Origin: Heyndrickxia sporothermodurans
GTDB lineage: Bacteria > Bacillota > Bacilli > Bacillales > Bacillaceae_C
Reading direction: 5' to 3'
Assembly (NCBI GenBank): GCA_016756695.1
Contig: CP066701.1
Coordinates: forward strand, 1,056,001-1,120,000
Length of the DNA stretch: 64,000 nucleotides
Positions 27,123-35,259 of the stretch are shown piece by piece. The stretch's first letter is position 1; every line of letters begins with the position of its first letter. A model generated the notes under the pieces. It worked only from the letters and a program-made list of their open reading frames with translations, was not told where the DNA came from and did not search any database. Made by a program: the position numbers and the translations under genes.

Positions 27123-27385
27123 GTTTTAATTGGTCCGGTGGGGGCTTAAGTATGACTTAGATTCACCACTTTATTCCCCCAAATTCAACTTTTGGATTCT
27201 CTAATGCGGAATGCAGGTGTCTGATTAAGTCTAGCTTTAAAGAATTAGTGTATTTGATAAATTAAAATTGAGCCACATTTCAATGGTTCGATCACAAAAA
27301 AAATAAGCCACTTGATTTCCAATTAACAAATCCTCTCTTAAGATTGAAAGTGACCAAACTTTTAATATAGAGAGAGGAAAAAAGG

Positions 27386-28915
27386 ATGATCAACATGGCT
27401 CAATTTTATAATATCAAATTCTTACATGAGGTAGAAGGGCTGTCACAGCGACAGATTGCCCAAAAATTGGGGATTTCGAGAAATACCGTTAGTAAATATC
27501 TTAAACAGAATGAAGCTCCCACAACTATAAATCGGCAAAATAGCTATATCGGAAGAGAATACTCTGATGAAACAAGGAGAGTCTTGCCAATAATAGATCA
27601 GTGGCTTGAAGATGATCTCAAACGTTGGGGAAAACAAAAACATACTGCAGCTCGAATATTTCGTAGATTGCAAGATGAATATAATTTTAAAGGCTCCGAA
27701 TCAAATATCCGTAAGGTTGTTGCCAAACGCAGGAAAAAACTACAGGATGTCTTTATCCCTCTTGATTTTCAACTCGGCCACCAATTCCAATTCGACTGGG
27801 GAGAGGCGGATATTATTCTACAGGGTCGAACACAACGAATTTACCTCTTTTGTATGCAGCTTTCGGCAAGTCGAGTACGATTTGCACGCGCATACCTTCA
27901 TGAGAAACAAGAGGCTTTCTTAGATGGCTTTGTCCATGCGTTTGAGTTCTTTGGTGGTGTACCAACAGAAGGGCTTTTTGATAACTTAAAAACAGCTGTA
28001 GTAAAAATACTCCAAGGTAGAGATCGCTTGGAACAGGAGGCATTCCTAGCTTTACAAGCTCACTACTTGTTCAAGGCAGAATTTTGTAATGTCCGGTCTG
28101 GAAATGAAAAAGGCCGCATAGAAGGAACAGTTGGGTATGTAAGAAGAAATGCCCTTGTCCCGTTACCCGAAGTCCAATCATTGGATGAATTAAATGACCA
28201 CCTTTTGAAATGGTGCTTAAAGGATGCCGAACAGAAAACGGTCCCCCACACCAATGAAAAAGTGGCGCAAATGTGGGAAAAGGAAAAAGAATATCTGCAC
28301 CCACTTCCGGAAAAGAAATTTGAAGCTTGCAGGCTGGTTTCCTGCCAGGTTAACAAGACATCTTTAATTACTGTAGAGACAAATCAGTATTCTATCCCTT
28401 GTAGCTATGTTGGCCAAGGTGTATGGGTCAAAATTTTTGTCGATCGTGTGAGCGTTGTGGCTCAAAATCAAGTGATCGCAGAACATCCTCGTTCTTATGA
28501 ACGAAACCAAATGATCACAAACCTGGATCATTACCTTGAGGCATTATTGAAAAAGCCTCGAGCAATTCGGGATGCCCATGCATTCCAATCGTCTGATATT
28601 CCGGATGTGTTCAGGCGTTTTCATCGAAAGATGAGAGAACATGAAGGAGCCTCGGGTGATCGCAAATTTATCCGACTTCTCCTCCTTCATCGGGAGATAG
28701 GAATGGAAAAGTTGACTCAAGCCTTACTTGAAGCTGAACAAGCACAGATCTATCGGTACGAAGTTGTACATGAAATCATTCAAAGGCTCTCAAATAACTG
28801 CTTAAAAATCCAGGATCTATCTAAGGAGAAAACGCCGGTAAATCTACTGGACTATAAGATTCAAAAGGCAAATATTGCCCAGTATGGACAATTAACGGGA
28901 GGTCAGATGAAATGA
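27386..28915 (+). CDS. istA: IS21 transposase IstA
   Basis: A 509-residue transposase. The N-terminal helix-turn-helix (LSQRQIAQKLGISRNTVSKYLK, abbreviated region about 13-38) is followed by an integrase core: Asp in FQFDWGEADI, Asp in GLFDNLKTAV and Glu in NEKGRIEGTVGYVRR. The start at 27386 follows AGAGAGG. Intact, and overlaps istB by four bases (ATGA). Confidence 0.9.
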   Translation: MINMAQFYNIKFLHEVEGLSQRQIAQKLGISRNTVSKYLKQNEAPTTINRQNSYIGREYSDETRRVLPIIDQWLEDDLKRWGKQKHTAARIFRRLQDEYNFKGSESNIRKVVAKRRKKLQDVFIPLDFQLGHQFQFDWGEADIILQGRTQRIYLFCMQLSASRVRFARAYLHEKQEAFLDGFVHAFEFFGGVPTEGLFDNLKTAVVKILQGRDRLEQEAFLALQAHYLFKAEFCNVRSGNEKGRIEGTVGYVRRNALVPLPEVQSLDELNDHLLKWCLKDAEQKTVPHTNEKVAQMWEKEKEYLHPLPEKKFEACRLVSCQVNKTSLITVETNQYSIPCSYVGQGVWVKIFVDRVSVVAQNQVIAEHPRSYERNQMITNLDHYLEALLKKPRAIRDAHAFQSSDIPDVFRRFHRKMREHEGASGDRKFIRLLLLHREIGMEKLTQALLEAEQAQIYRYEVVHEIIQRLSNNCLKIQDLSKEKTPVNLLDYKIQKANIAQYGQLTGGQMK

Positions 28916-29667
28916 CAACAGAGATACTTTTAGATCATTTAACAAAACAACTAAGAATGCCTACCATCGCCAAGCAATATCGTTCTCTTGCAAGAGAAGC
29001 AGAAGAAAGAAATCTGCAATACGAAGAATATTTACTGGCATTACTTGAAATAGAAGTCCAGGCACGAGAGGAAAATCAAAGGCAAAGAAGGCTGAAACAA
29101 GCTGCATTTCCAGTCCATAAAACATTAGATACCTATGACTTTTCTTTAATGCCAAGTTTAAATCGAAACCGATTTCTTACTCTTGCAAAAGGTGAATTTG
29201 TCGAGAAAAAAGAGAATATAATTTTTTTAGGAAACAGTGGAACAGGAAAAACCCATTTGGCCACGGGCCTTGGAATCGCTATGATCCAAAATGGTTACAA
29301 AACAAAATTCATTACAGCTGCCGAGTTGGTAGAAGAGCTACTCATAGCTAAGGAAGAGCATAAACTTGGGGCGTTTGAGAAGAAGTGGCTCAAAAACGAT
29401 GTGATCATCGTGGATGAGCTCGGTTACATCCCCTTCTCTAAAACGGGAGCAGAGCTATTATTTCAGTTCTTTTCAAGCCGTTATGAACGTGCAAGTGTTA
29501 TCATTACGACGAATCTTGAATTTACAGAATGGACGAACATTTTTGGAGATGAAAAAATGACCGCAGCTTTACTTGACCGGCTTACTCACCGCTCACACAT
29601 TCTTTTGCTTAATGGAGAATCATATCGATTCCGCCAAAGTTTAAAGCAAAAAGAAAATGAAGAGTAG
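28912..29667 (+). CDS. istB: IS21 helper ATPase IstB
   Basis: A 251-residue AAA+ protein related to DnaC. Walker A GNSGTGKTH is near residues 107-115 and Walker B VIIVDELGYIP near 164-174. IstB selects the target and activates IstA. Intact and translationally coupled to istA. Confidence 0.9.
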   Translation: MTTEILLDHLTKQLRMPTIAKQYRSLAREAEERNLQYEEYLLALLEIEVQAREENQRQRRLKQAAFPVHKTLDTYDFSLMPSLNRNRFLTLAKGEFVEKKENIIFLGNSGTGKTHLATGLGIAMIQNGYKTKFITAAELVEELLIAKEEHKLGAFEKKWLKNDVIIVDELGYIPFSKTGAELLFQFFSSRYERASVIITTNLEFTEWTNIFGDEKMTAALLDRLTHRSHILLLNGESYRFRQSLKQKENEE

Positions 29668-29680
29668 GAGTAACGTGCGA

Positions 29681-29728
29681 GGTGTTTAGGTTTCTTGCCC
29701 CTCTCCCGGGGCAAGAAACCTAAACACC
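29681..29728. terminator. Perfect 21-bp hairpin after istB
   Basis: Arms 29681-29701 and 29708-29728 pair without mismatch around the 6-base loop TCTCCC, 13 bases after the istB stop. There is no T-run. It closely parallels the 21-bp hairpin after the IS3 transposase at 1183-1234, though the sequences are unrelated. Confidence 0.6.
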
Positions 29729-29822
29729 CATCTTCTCCCATATATAGGAGTGCTTATTCCAAGTGTAAATGTCAACCCAAAAGTTGACCATGTCGCTCAT
29801 GTAAAAGTTGACCACCCTTTTG

Positions 29823-30522
29823 TTACTTCGAATATGTTTCTTTGAGACGATAACTCTCTCCGTTCATTGGGATAATGTGGGCCTTGTGAGTCACTCGATC
29901 TAACAAGGCGGCGGTCATCTGTTCATCGTGAAAAACTTCTACCCATCGGCTAAACTCCCGATTGCTAGTGATAATCATGCTTCCTCTTTCATAACGAGTA
30001 GAAAAAAATTGAAACAGTAATTCGGCTGCTCTCTGGTGGTAGGGGATATAGCCAAGTTCATCAATAATCGTGACATCTGCAGCCAACCATTGTTTCTCCA
30101 ACTGGAGGAGCCTTTTTTCGTCTTGGGCTTCCATCAGTTCATTCGATAGGCGGGGGTAAGTATAATATTTGACAGTATAGCCTTGATTAATCGCCTCTTC
30201 CCCTAACGCAATTGATAAATGCGACTTTCCTGTACCTGAGTTCCCAATAAAAATGACATTCCTTTTCTGCTGAATGTACTCCCCTTGAAAGATGTCCAGA
30301 ATGCGTCTTTTTGGTACGTGGGAGCCTCCTCAAATTGAAAAGAGAGGAGGTCCTTATGTACAGGGAATTGCGCCTTTTTCTGGCTAACTCTTTCTTTTTG
30401 ATTTCTCGCTCAGCTATTTCAATCGATAATAATTGAAAGAGAAATTCTTCATAGGTAATTTGTTGCTCATTTGCTTCGCGCAAATAAGCGTCAACTTGTT
30501 CACGTATAGTCGGCAAGCGCAA
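29823..30522 (-). pseudogene. istB: IS21 istB, element B, frameshifted
   Basis: The start (MRLPTIREQVDAYLREA) and the end (Walker B VTIIDELGYIPYH onwards) are in different frames. The Walker A region GNSGTGKSH is found between them in the frame of the C-terminal part but is separated from the N-terminal part by two shifts near 30300-30400. A complete IstB cannot be made. Confidence 0.85.
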
Positions 30523-30564
30523 ATGACCTTTTTAGATATTCATCCATTTGATAACGGTGTGTAT

Positions 30565-32071
30565 TCAGTGAATATACCTCCCTTTCTGTAATAGTTGGTC
30601 ATACGGGCTAAATGTAGGAGCCTTGACGGTGACGGACTGCTCCATTTCATATTTTATTGGGGCTGGCTTTGTTGCTTCCGGCTGAGTCATGAGGTAAAGA
30701 TAATGCCTTACACTATCAGCTGTATATATTTGCTCTTTTACACAACTTGCCACTGCCCTTTCTACTGTTTCCATCGTAAACTCCCGATGGAGTTTTAATA
30801 GTTTAATAAACTCTTTTCCATGCCCATACTTTGAAAGACTTCTCTTATAAAATTCTTGATAACTTGGTGGAAGATTAGCTCTTCGAACTGGGCGCGCATG
30901 CTGGATACTTTGGTTTTCTCTCCAGTTCATCCAAGTAATGATCCACTTCAAAAATTTCTTGAAGCTTTTCGTATGAACGCTCATGTTTGGCTACACAGTT
31001 TCCGTCAATGTTTATTTCAATGTGATTTACATAAGCATTTATTTGTGCATCTTTCCGACCGGCATACCTAGTAGGTACCGAATAGGCGTTTGTTTCAAAA
31101 TTAACAAGCGAAAGACTGTTGACAGAGGCTCTTACCTTCCTTGCGCAAGGATGAGTACCAATAATCGGCAGAAGCTGTTGCTTCTCTTGTAAAAATCGTT
31201 CACCCACCTGTTCTTTCGTTTTTGGAACATAGGTTTCTTCATAGGCATCACATTGTTCTAAAAGATAGTGATTAAGTACCTGTAAGTCACTTACCTGTGG
31301 AACGGGAACTAAAAATTGAGCTCGTGCTGTTTGAACTAGTTTCTCTACTTGTCCTTTTTCATTTCCTTTTGCGGGTGCACAAAATTGGGCATCAAAAAGA
31401 TAGTATGATCGAAACTGGATAAAGGCCTCCTGTTCTTCACGCTTGGTCCCTTCTAACACCTTCTTTACCGCTGTTTTCATATTGTCATAGACAATCGTTT
31501 TCGGGACACCACCGAAATAATCAAAGGCATCTGCGTGACCTTGAAATAACGCCTCCTGCCGTTGATGCTGAAACACTTTTACAAAAATCTTACGGCTATA
31601 CAAAAGTCTCATACAAAAAAGCATTACCTTCGTTTCAATCCCATTTAAAAGCACAATGATTTCCCCCCAATCAAATTGGGCAAATTCACCGGGATCGAAT
31701 TCCAACGGTATAGAGGAATTAGGAGTTTCTTTGAGCTGCTTATATTGGCGTACAAAACGGCGTACAGTGGATTCTCCACCTTTAAAGCCATATTCTTTCA
31801 CCAAGCGTCTGTGGATTTGAGCAGCACTGTGACGCTGTTTTAGGGGGGCTGTTTCATCGTCCGTTAACCATCGGATAATAATTGGTTTAACGGGGTCGAT
31901 GACCGGATTGGTAACCGGCTTTGATCGTTGATAGGTTGGAATTTCATTCTGTTGTAAAGCTTTTCGAATGGTTTGTCTTGATAATGTAAGATCTTTCGCT
32001 AATTGTCGTATAGAACGACCTTCTTTAAAGTGCAATTTTCTGATAAGCTCTATATTAGCCATCTTTAACAT
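30565..32071 (-). pseudogene. istA: IS21 istA, element B, frameshifted
   Basis: The N-terminal 398 codons include the helix-turn-helix (IRQLAKDLTLSRQTIRKAL) and the catalytic core (AQFDWGEIIV, TIVYDNMKTAV, NEKGQVEKLVQTA). The frame shifts near 30905, after LDELERKP, and the C-terminal 120 residues (ARPVRRANLPPSYQEF onwards) follow in another frame. Confidence 0.85.
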
Positions 32072-32363
32072 CCTTTTTTTCCTCCCGAATCATGAAGTTC
32101 TCGACAAACTCTATGATAAGGGATTGGGTGTTAAGGGTGGTCAACTTTTTGGTTAGCGAATTGCGCTAAAGTGGTCAACTTTTATTTTAGCGTTTACACC
32201 AAGAGTGGCTCACTTTTGAAGTGATCGCTTTGGCTCAATTTATTATTGACAAAAACAACCTAGCAAAGTCAGTTTGTCTAAAAACATCATTTATCTATCA
32301 ATAACAGATTTTCTCAACATTATAGTTTTTTAATAAATTTTAAAACTTCAATTTCATCCTGAT

Positions 32364-32726
32364 TTACGGTTTTCTCATAGTAGTATTTATCGGTTCGTTC
32401 AAATCCATTTTGCTTTGCAAGTTCCGCATTATTTGTTCCAAGTCTGAATTGTGATCCATCTCTTTAAAACTCAAATTAAATATATTCCCTTTGTACTTTG
32501 CTTTGTAATCAACTTCATAAATTTCATCAATCTCTGCTTTCTTAATTTCCTTGATATATATCCTGGGTAAGTTAATGCTATCTTTATGGTTGCTAGGATA
32601 AACTTTTTCTTTAAACCCATTGTTCAAATCTGCTTGATCTTCACTGACTAATCTTATACAATCCCCATCAATATTACTAACCCTATAGATTTTATTTGTA
32701 TATTTTGCAAAAGTTCCCTTTTCCAT
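32364..32726 (-). CDS. Unrecognised small protein, probable immunity gene
   Basis: The ATG at 32724-32726 behind AAGGGGGAAG gives 120 residues (MEKGTFAKYTNKIYRV). A longer frame reads into the tail of a toxin remnant and is not used. Soluble, rich in Lys, Asp and Ile, mixed strand/helix pattern; no motif recognised. It directly follows the end of a divergent-TNT toxin remnant, the place of an immunity gene. Confidence 0.55.
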   Translation of the reverse strand: MEKGTFAKYTNKIYRVSNIDGDCIRLVSEDQADLNNGFKEKVYPSNHKDSINLPRIYIKEIKKAEIDEIYEVDYKAKYKGNIFNLSFKEMDHNSDLEQIMRNLQSKMDLNEPINTTMRKP

Positions 32727-32744
32727 AAACTTCCCCCTTATTAT

Positions 32745-32815
32745 TTTGGTATAACCCACTCATTTCTAATGTTTGGGCGTTTGTTGGGATTACAATTTGT
32801 TCAATAAAAGTATAA
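32745..32815 (-). pseudogene. Tail remnant of a divergent-TNT toxin
   Basis: The minus strand encodes EQIVIPTNAQTLEM and then, after a one-base shift, VGYTKII. This matches the end of the toxin at 37642-39624 (EQIVTPLNAQALEMIGVIPKY). Only about 22 residues are left. The immunity gene behind it differs from that behind the intact toxin. Confidence 0.6.
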
Positions 32816-32858
32816 GAAAGACTTAGCAACTATATATTGCTAAGTCTTTCTTATACTT
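32808..32858. terminator. Perfect 22-bp hairpin after endonuclease V gene
   Basis: Arms 32808-32829 and 32837-32858 pair perfectly around a 7-base loop. On the minus strand it lies about 95 bases beyond the endonuclease V stop and is followed by TTTTATT, so it probably ends the ywqK-ywqL transcript. It overlaps the edge of the toxin-tail remnant, so it may also mark a recombination joint. Confidence 0.6.
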
Positions 32859-32952
32859 CACAACCATTTCAGTATCGTTTTTAAAAAACAAAAATAATTT
32901 GAATCAAATAATGAGATGTAATTATTTTACCTTAAGACTATTAGTACTTCTA

Positions 32953-33648
32953 TTACTTGCATTTCTTTATTTTTAAATTTTTTCTTGCTTCATGTGTTGC
33001 AATATCAGCATATCTGGTCGGAGCTGGCAAGCGGCTATTTTTTTCTACAAAATGCATTGTTAATGCAGTTGCTGTGTCCAAATCAATCCAATTCCCACAA
33101 GAAACAAATATAGGCTTGACATCTTTTCTTGACCGAAGCACACGTCCGTAAACCTCATTGTCTATAACAATATCGTTATATGCACCCACTTGATTATCTG
33201 GCATGATAAAGTCCACATCTTTAATTTTTAAATAATTCTTTGCCACTCCGATTGTTGGTTTTTCCAAATAAAACGAAGCATGAGTTGCAATCCCCATATG
33301 TCGATAATGTAGGTAACCATTTCCATCAAACATATAAATATCTGGACTACTTTTCAACCTTTTTACCGTCTCCAAAATTAATGGTAGTTCGCGAAAAGCC
33401 AAAAATCCTGGTATATATGGAGTTTCAATTTCCCCCGTATATTTTACTTGTTCAACAACTTTTTTTGTTAAAAAATCAAATGCAACGATACAACAAACTC
33501 CATGATCAATATCATTTTCAGACCAATAAGCAATATCCACTCCTGCGATTAAATGAATCATTTCATATGAAAAAGTATTCTGTAAAGAAACTTGAGGTAA
33601 AAGCTGTTTCTGGATCGATATATATTTTTCTTCAAAATCTTTATTCAT
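32953..33648 (-). CDS. ywqL: Endonuclease V homologue (YwqL type)
   Basis: A 231-residue protein with the endonuclease V layout: catalytic Asp in IAGVDIAY near residue 37, YIPGFLAFRE near 93, DGNGYLHYRHMGIATH near 118-133 and GVAKNYLK near 145. Endonuclease V cuts nucleic acid beside deaminated bases (inosine). The usual first histidine of DGHG is Asn here (DGNG). In B. subtilis ywqL follows the deaminase toxin YwqJ and antitoxin YwqK; here the ywqK homologue is 13 bases upstream but no deaminase is seen. I infer repair of damage from incoming deaminase toxins. Confidence 0.8.
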   Translation of the reverse strand: MNKDFEEKYISIQKQLLPQVSLQNTFSYEMIHLIAGVDIAYWSENDIDHGVCCIVAFDFLTKKVVEQVKYTGEIETPYIPGFLAFRELPLILETVKRLKSSPDIYMFDGNGYLHYRHMGIATHASFYLEKPTIGVAKNYLKIKDVDFIMPDNQVGAYNDIVIDNEVYGRVLRSRKDVKPIFVSCGNWIDLDTATALTMHFVEKNSRLPAPTRYADIATHEARKNLKIKKCK

Positions 33649-33661
33649 CTATTTTCTATCC

Positions 33662-34138
33662 CTATCCAAACTTTTTTGCATAAATTAAATCAGATTCAGT
33701 AGGTTCTATCTTTTCATCAATTAAAACCCCTTGTTCATCAAACCTTTTATAAGTCATTGCCCTTCCAGCAATTCGGTTCGTTATGGATTTTAATTGGCCA
33801 TTTTCGTAATACTCAATTTGTTCACCCTCAGATGCGCTTTTATCCATGTTTCCAACTCTTTTGATATTACCATTTGGATAGAATTCAACATATGCTCCTT
33901 GTTTTACACCATTTTCAACAAAAAAATAACTTTCTAAATTTCCATTATCATATAAATCATAAGCTAGCCCAGTAAATAGATTTTCATTATCGTTTTGGTC
34001 ATATTCTACGATGCCTTGTTCGTATGGTCCCCCAAAGTCTAAGTTTGTTTCAAATTCTACTCCATGTTGGATGATATATTCTTTTGTTAAAATATCATTT
34101 GGCATTCCTTGGAACCTCCGAAATAAATTCAAACCCAT
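33662..34138 (-). CDS. ywqK: YwqK-family antitoxin (MORN-like repeats)
   Basis: A 158-residue protein with repeats of the type F/Y-Y-x-N-G-x-L/I-K (LYDNGNLESYF, FYPNGNIKRVG, YYENGQLKSI). Such repeats define YwqK antitoxins, known as protectors against the YwqJ deaminase toxin. Forms an operon with endonuclease V. It directly follows a decayed SUKH gene; the partner toxin is absent from this window. Confidence 0.75.
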   Translation of the reverse strand: MGLNLFRRFQGMPNDILTKEYIIQHGVEFETNLDFGGPYEQGIVEYDQNDNENLFTGLAYDLYDNGNLESYFFVENGVKQGAYVEFYPNGNIKRVGNMDKSASEGEQIEYYENGQLKSITNRIAGRAMTYKRFDEQGVLIDEKIEPTESDLIYAKKFG

Positions 34139-34396
34139 CTGTAATATGTTTTCCTGTAACTATTATAAGCATCTACAATAAACTCATCATTACCTTTATC
34201 ATATGACAATAGTGTACCAAATACTTTCTCTTTATTTCCTACATGAAATAGTTCAGGTTCTACATTTCCACCATTATTTATAGCAACACAACTTATATTT
34301 CTTTTGGAAATTTAAAACCTAAAACAATTACCAATTTTTTACACAACCTTCACTAACCGGTTCATCAGCAAATTACCATTCTATTATACTCATCTA
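34139..34396 (-). pseudogene. Decayed SUKH immunity gene
   Basis: The minus strand from about 34396 can be read, with stops and shifts, as a SUKH protein: LGFKFPKEI, then NNGGNVEPELFHVGNKEKVFGTLLSYDKGNDEFIVDAYNSY. This aligns with LGFNLPQDY and FGSLFSFDEESSEYIVKKYEIY of the intact copies. At least two in-frame stops are present, so it is dead. Confidence 0.65.
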
Positions 34397-34430
34397 ATAC
34401 CCTCTCTCCATAATTTATTTCCAGACTGAC
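34393..34430 (-). pseudogene. WHH toxin tail remnant
   Basis: The last residues SGNKLW and a diverged end before a stop overlapping the decayed SUKH start reproduce the toxin-immunity joint seen at 11122 and 26673. Only about a dozen codons are left, so a third WHH-SUKH unit once stood here. Confidence 0.55.
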
Positions 34431-34786
34431 CTTTGTTAGCATATTATAACTTTTCCTGCTAAAAGGTATTTCTTTTAATTATCTTATTTTCAAACCGCTT
34501 TACTTGTATTAAAACATTGCCAATAATGGTACAACTTCATGAGTTACGAATTTTAAGTAAACAATTCGTGTAGTGTTATAGTTAAAATTCCCTATAAAAA
34601 CAAAACACCTAACGCCTAAAAGGCAATCAAGTGCTCTAAATTCAACTTTTTAAGCTTTCATAATAAGAAACTTATAAACCTATGAATATTTTTTTTCCTT
34701 TTCAGAACATGGTTTATAGCTTCATTTTGGTACAACCTTTATGAATTGTTAGATCAAATTAAAATATCTCTTTAACTGTAACTATT
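34431..34786. other. Gene-free stretch with a minus-strand terminator
   Basis: No open frame or toxin homology was found except a hairpin at 34601-34642, related to the one at 22962-22998. On the minus strand it shows CACTTGATTGCCT pairing with AGGCGTTAGGTG, then TTTTGTTTTT. It probably ends the transcript of the nuclease toxin and its immunity gene. Confidence 0.5.
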
Positions 34787-35254
34787 TTAGAGGTTATTAT
34801 TTTTTATCTCCTCAAACCACTCGTCAGCAAAATCATCAGCCGTTTTTATATCATCATTTGTATGTACTAATTCATACTTGTATTCAGCTTTAAATCCGCC
34901 ACTCTTAACATCATATATTAATTTCAACTCAGTCGGCATGTCTCTTTTATATTCTTTACATAATTCTTCAATTTTTTCGATATCATCATTTATAATACTT
35001 AATACCTTAAATTGTCTTTCTGTAGACACATCGTATCTTTCTTCCCCATTCTCCAATGCATCATTTACCTTATGGCACTCAACATACTTATTGTTAATTA
35101 AATAAAAGAAACTGCTCGATATCATATCTTCCTCACATGAAGCATAAACATATACTTTATCAGCTCTATCTTCAACATATTCCATACATATGGATATCAT
35201 ATCTGCTTGTAATTCACTAAATCTATCTTCAAATTCTTTCATACTAAATTTCAC
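34787..35254 (-). CDS. YezG/DUF600 (EsaG-like) immunity protein
   Basis: A 155-residue protein with the DUF600 pattern: a helical N-terminus, DKVYVYASCEED near residue 33-44, SSSFFYLINNKYVECHKVND, and a C-terminal region GGFKAEYKYEL followed by DFADEWFEEIKN. The family includes S. aureus EsaG and B. subtilis YezG, which neutralise type VII nuclease toxins (EsaD, YeeF). It begins 5 bases after the nuclease toxin, its evident partner. Confidence 0.8.
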   Translation of the reverse strand: MKFSMKEFEDRFSELQADMISICMEYVEDRADKVYVYASCEEDMISSSFFYLINNKYVECHKVNDALENGEERYDVSTERQFKVLSIINDDIEKIEELCKEYKRDMPTELKLIYDVKSGGFKAEYKYELVHTNDDIKTADDFADEWFEEIKNNNL

Positions 35255-35259
35255 TCCTT

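Larger units (their letters stand above)
29764..32198 (-). mobile_element. IS21-family element B, nested, decayed
   Basis: Ends begin TGTAAATG (29764) and, inverted, TGTAAACG (ending 32198), with repeated AAAGTTGACCA motifs inside each. The 5-bp duplication CCAAG flanks it (29759-29763 and 32199-32203), proving insertion into the right arm of element A. Both genes are frameshifted. Confidence 0.85.
27257..32251 (+). mobile_element. IS21-family element A, carrying nested IS21 element B
   Basis: The left end near 27257 and the right end near 32251 match as imperfect inverted repeats (common core AAATTGAGCCA). Related sub-terminal repeats, with GAGCCAC or AAGCCAC, lie inside both ends, as in IS21. 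It carries istA and istB. Its right arm is interrupted at 29763 by element B. Flanking bases show no clear target duplication, so the exact ends are approximate. Confidence 0.75.

Noticed and set aside
32808..32858. Riboswitch or attachment site at the 22-bp hairpin
   Set aside because: It is a simple perfect stem after a gene end with T-rich sequence behind it; a terminator is sufficient.
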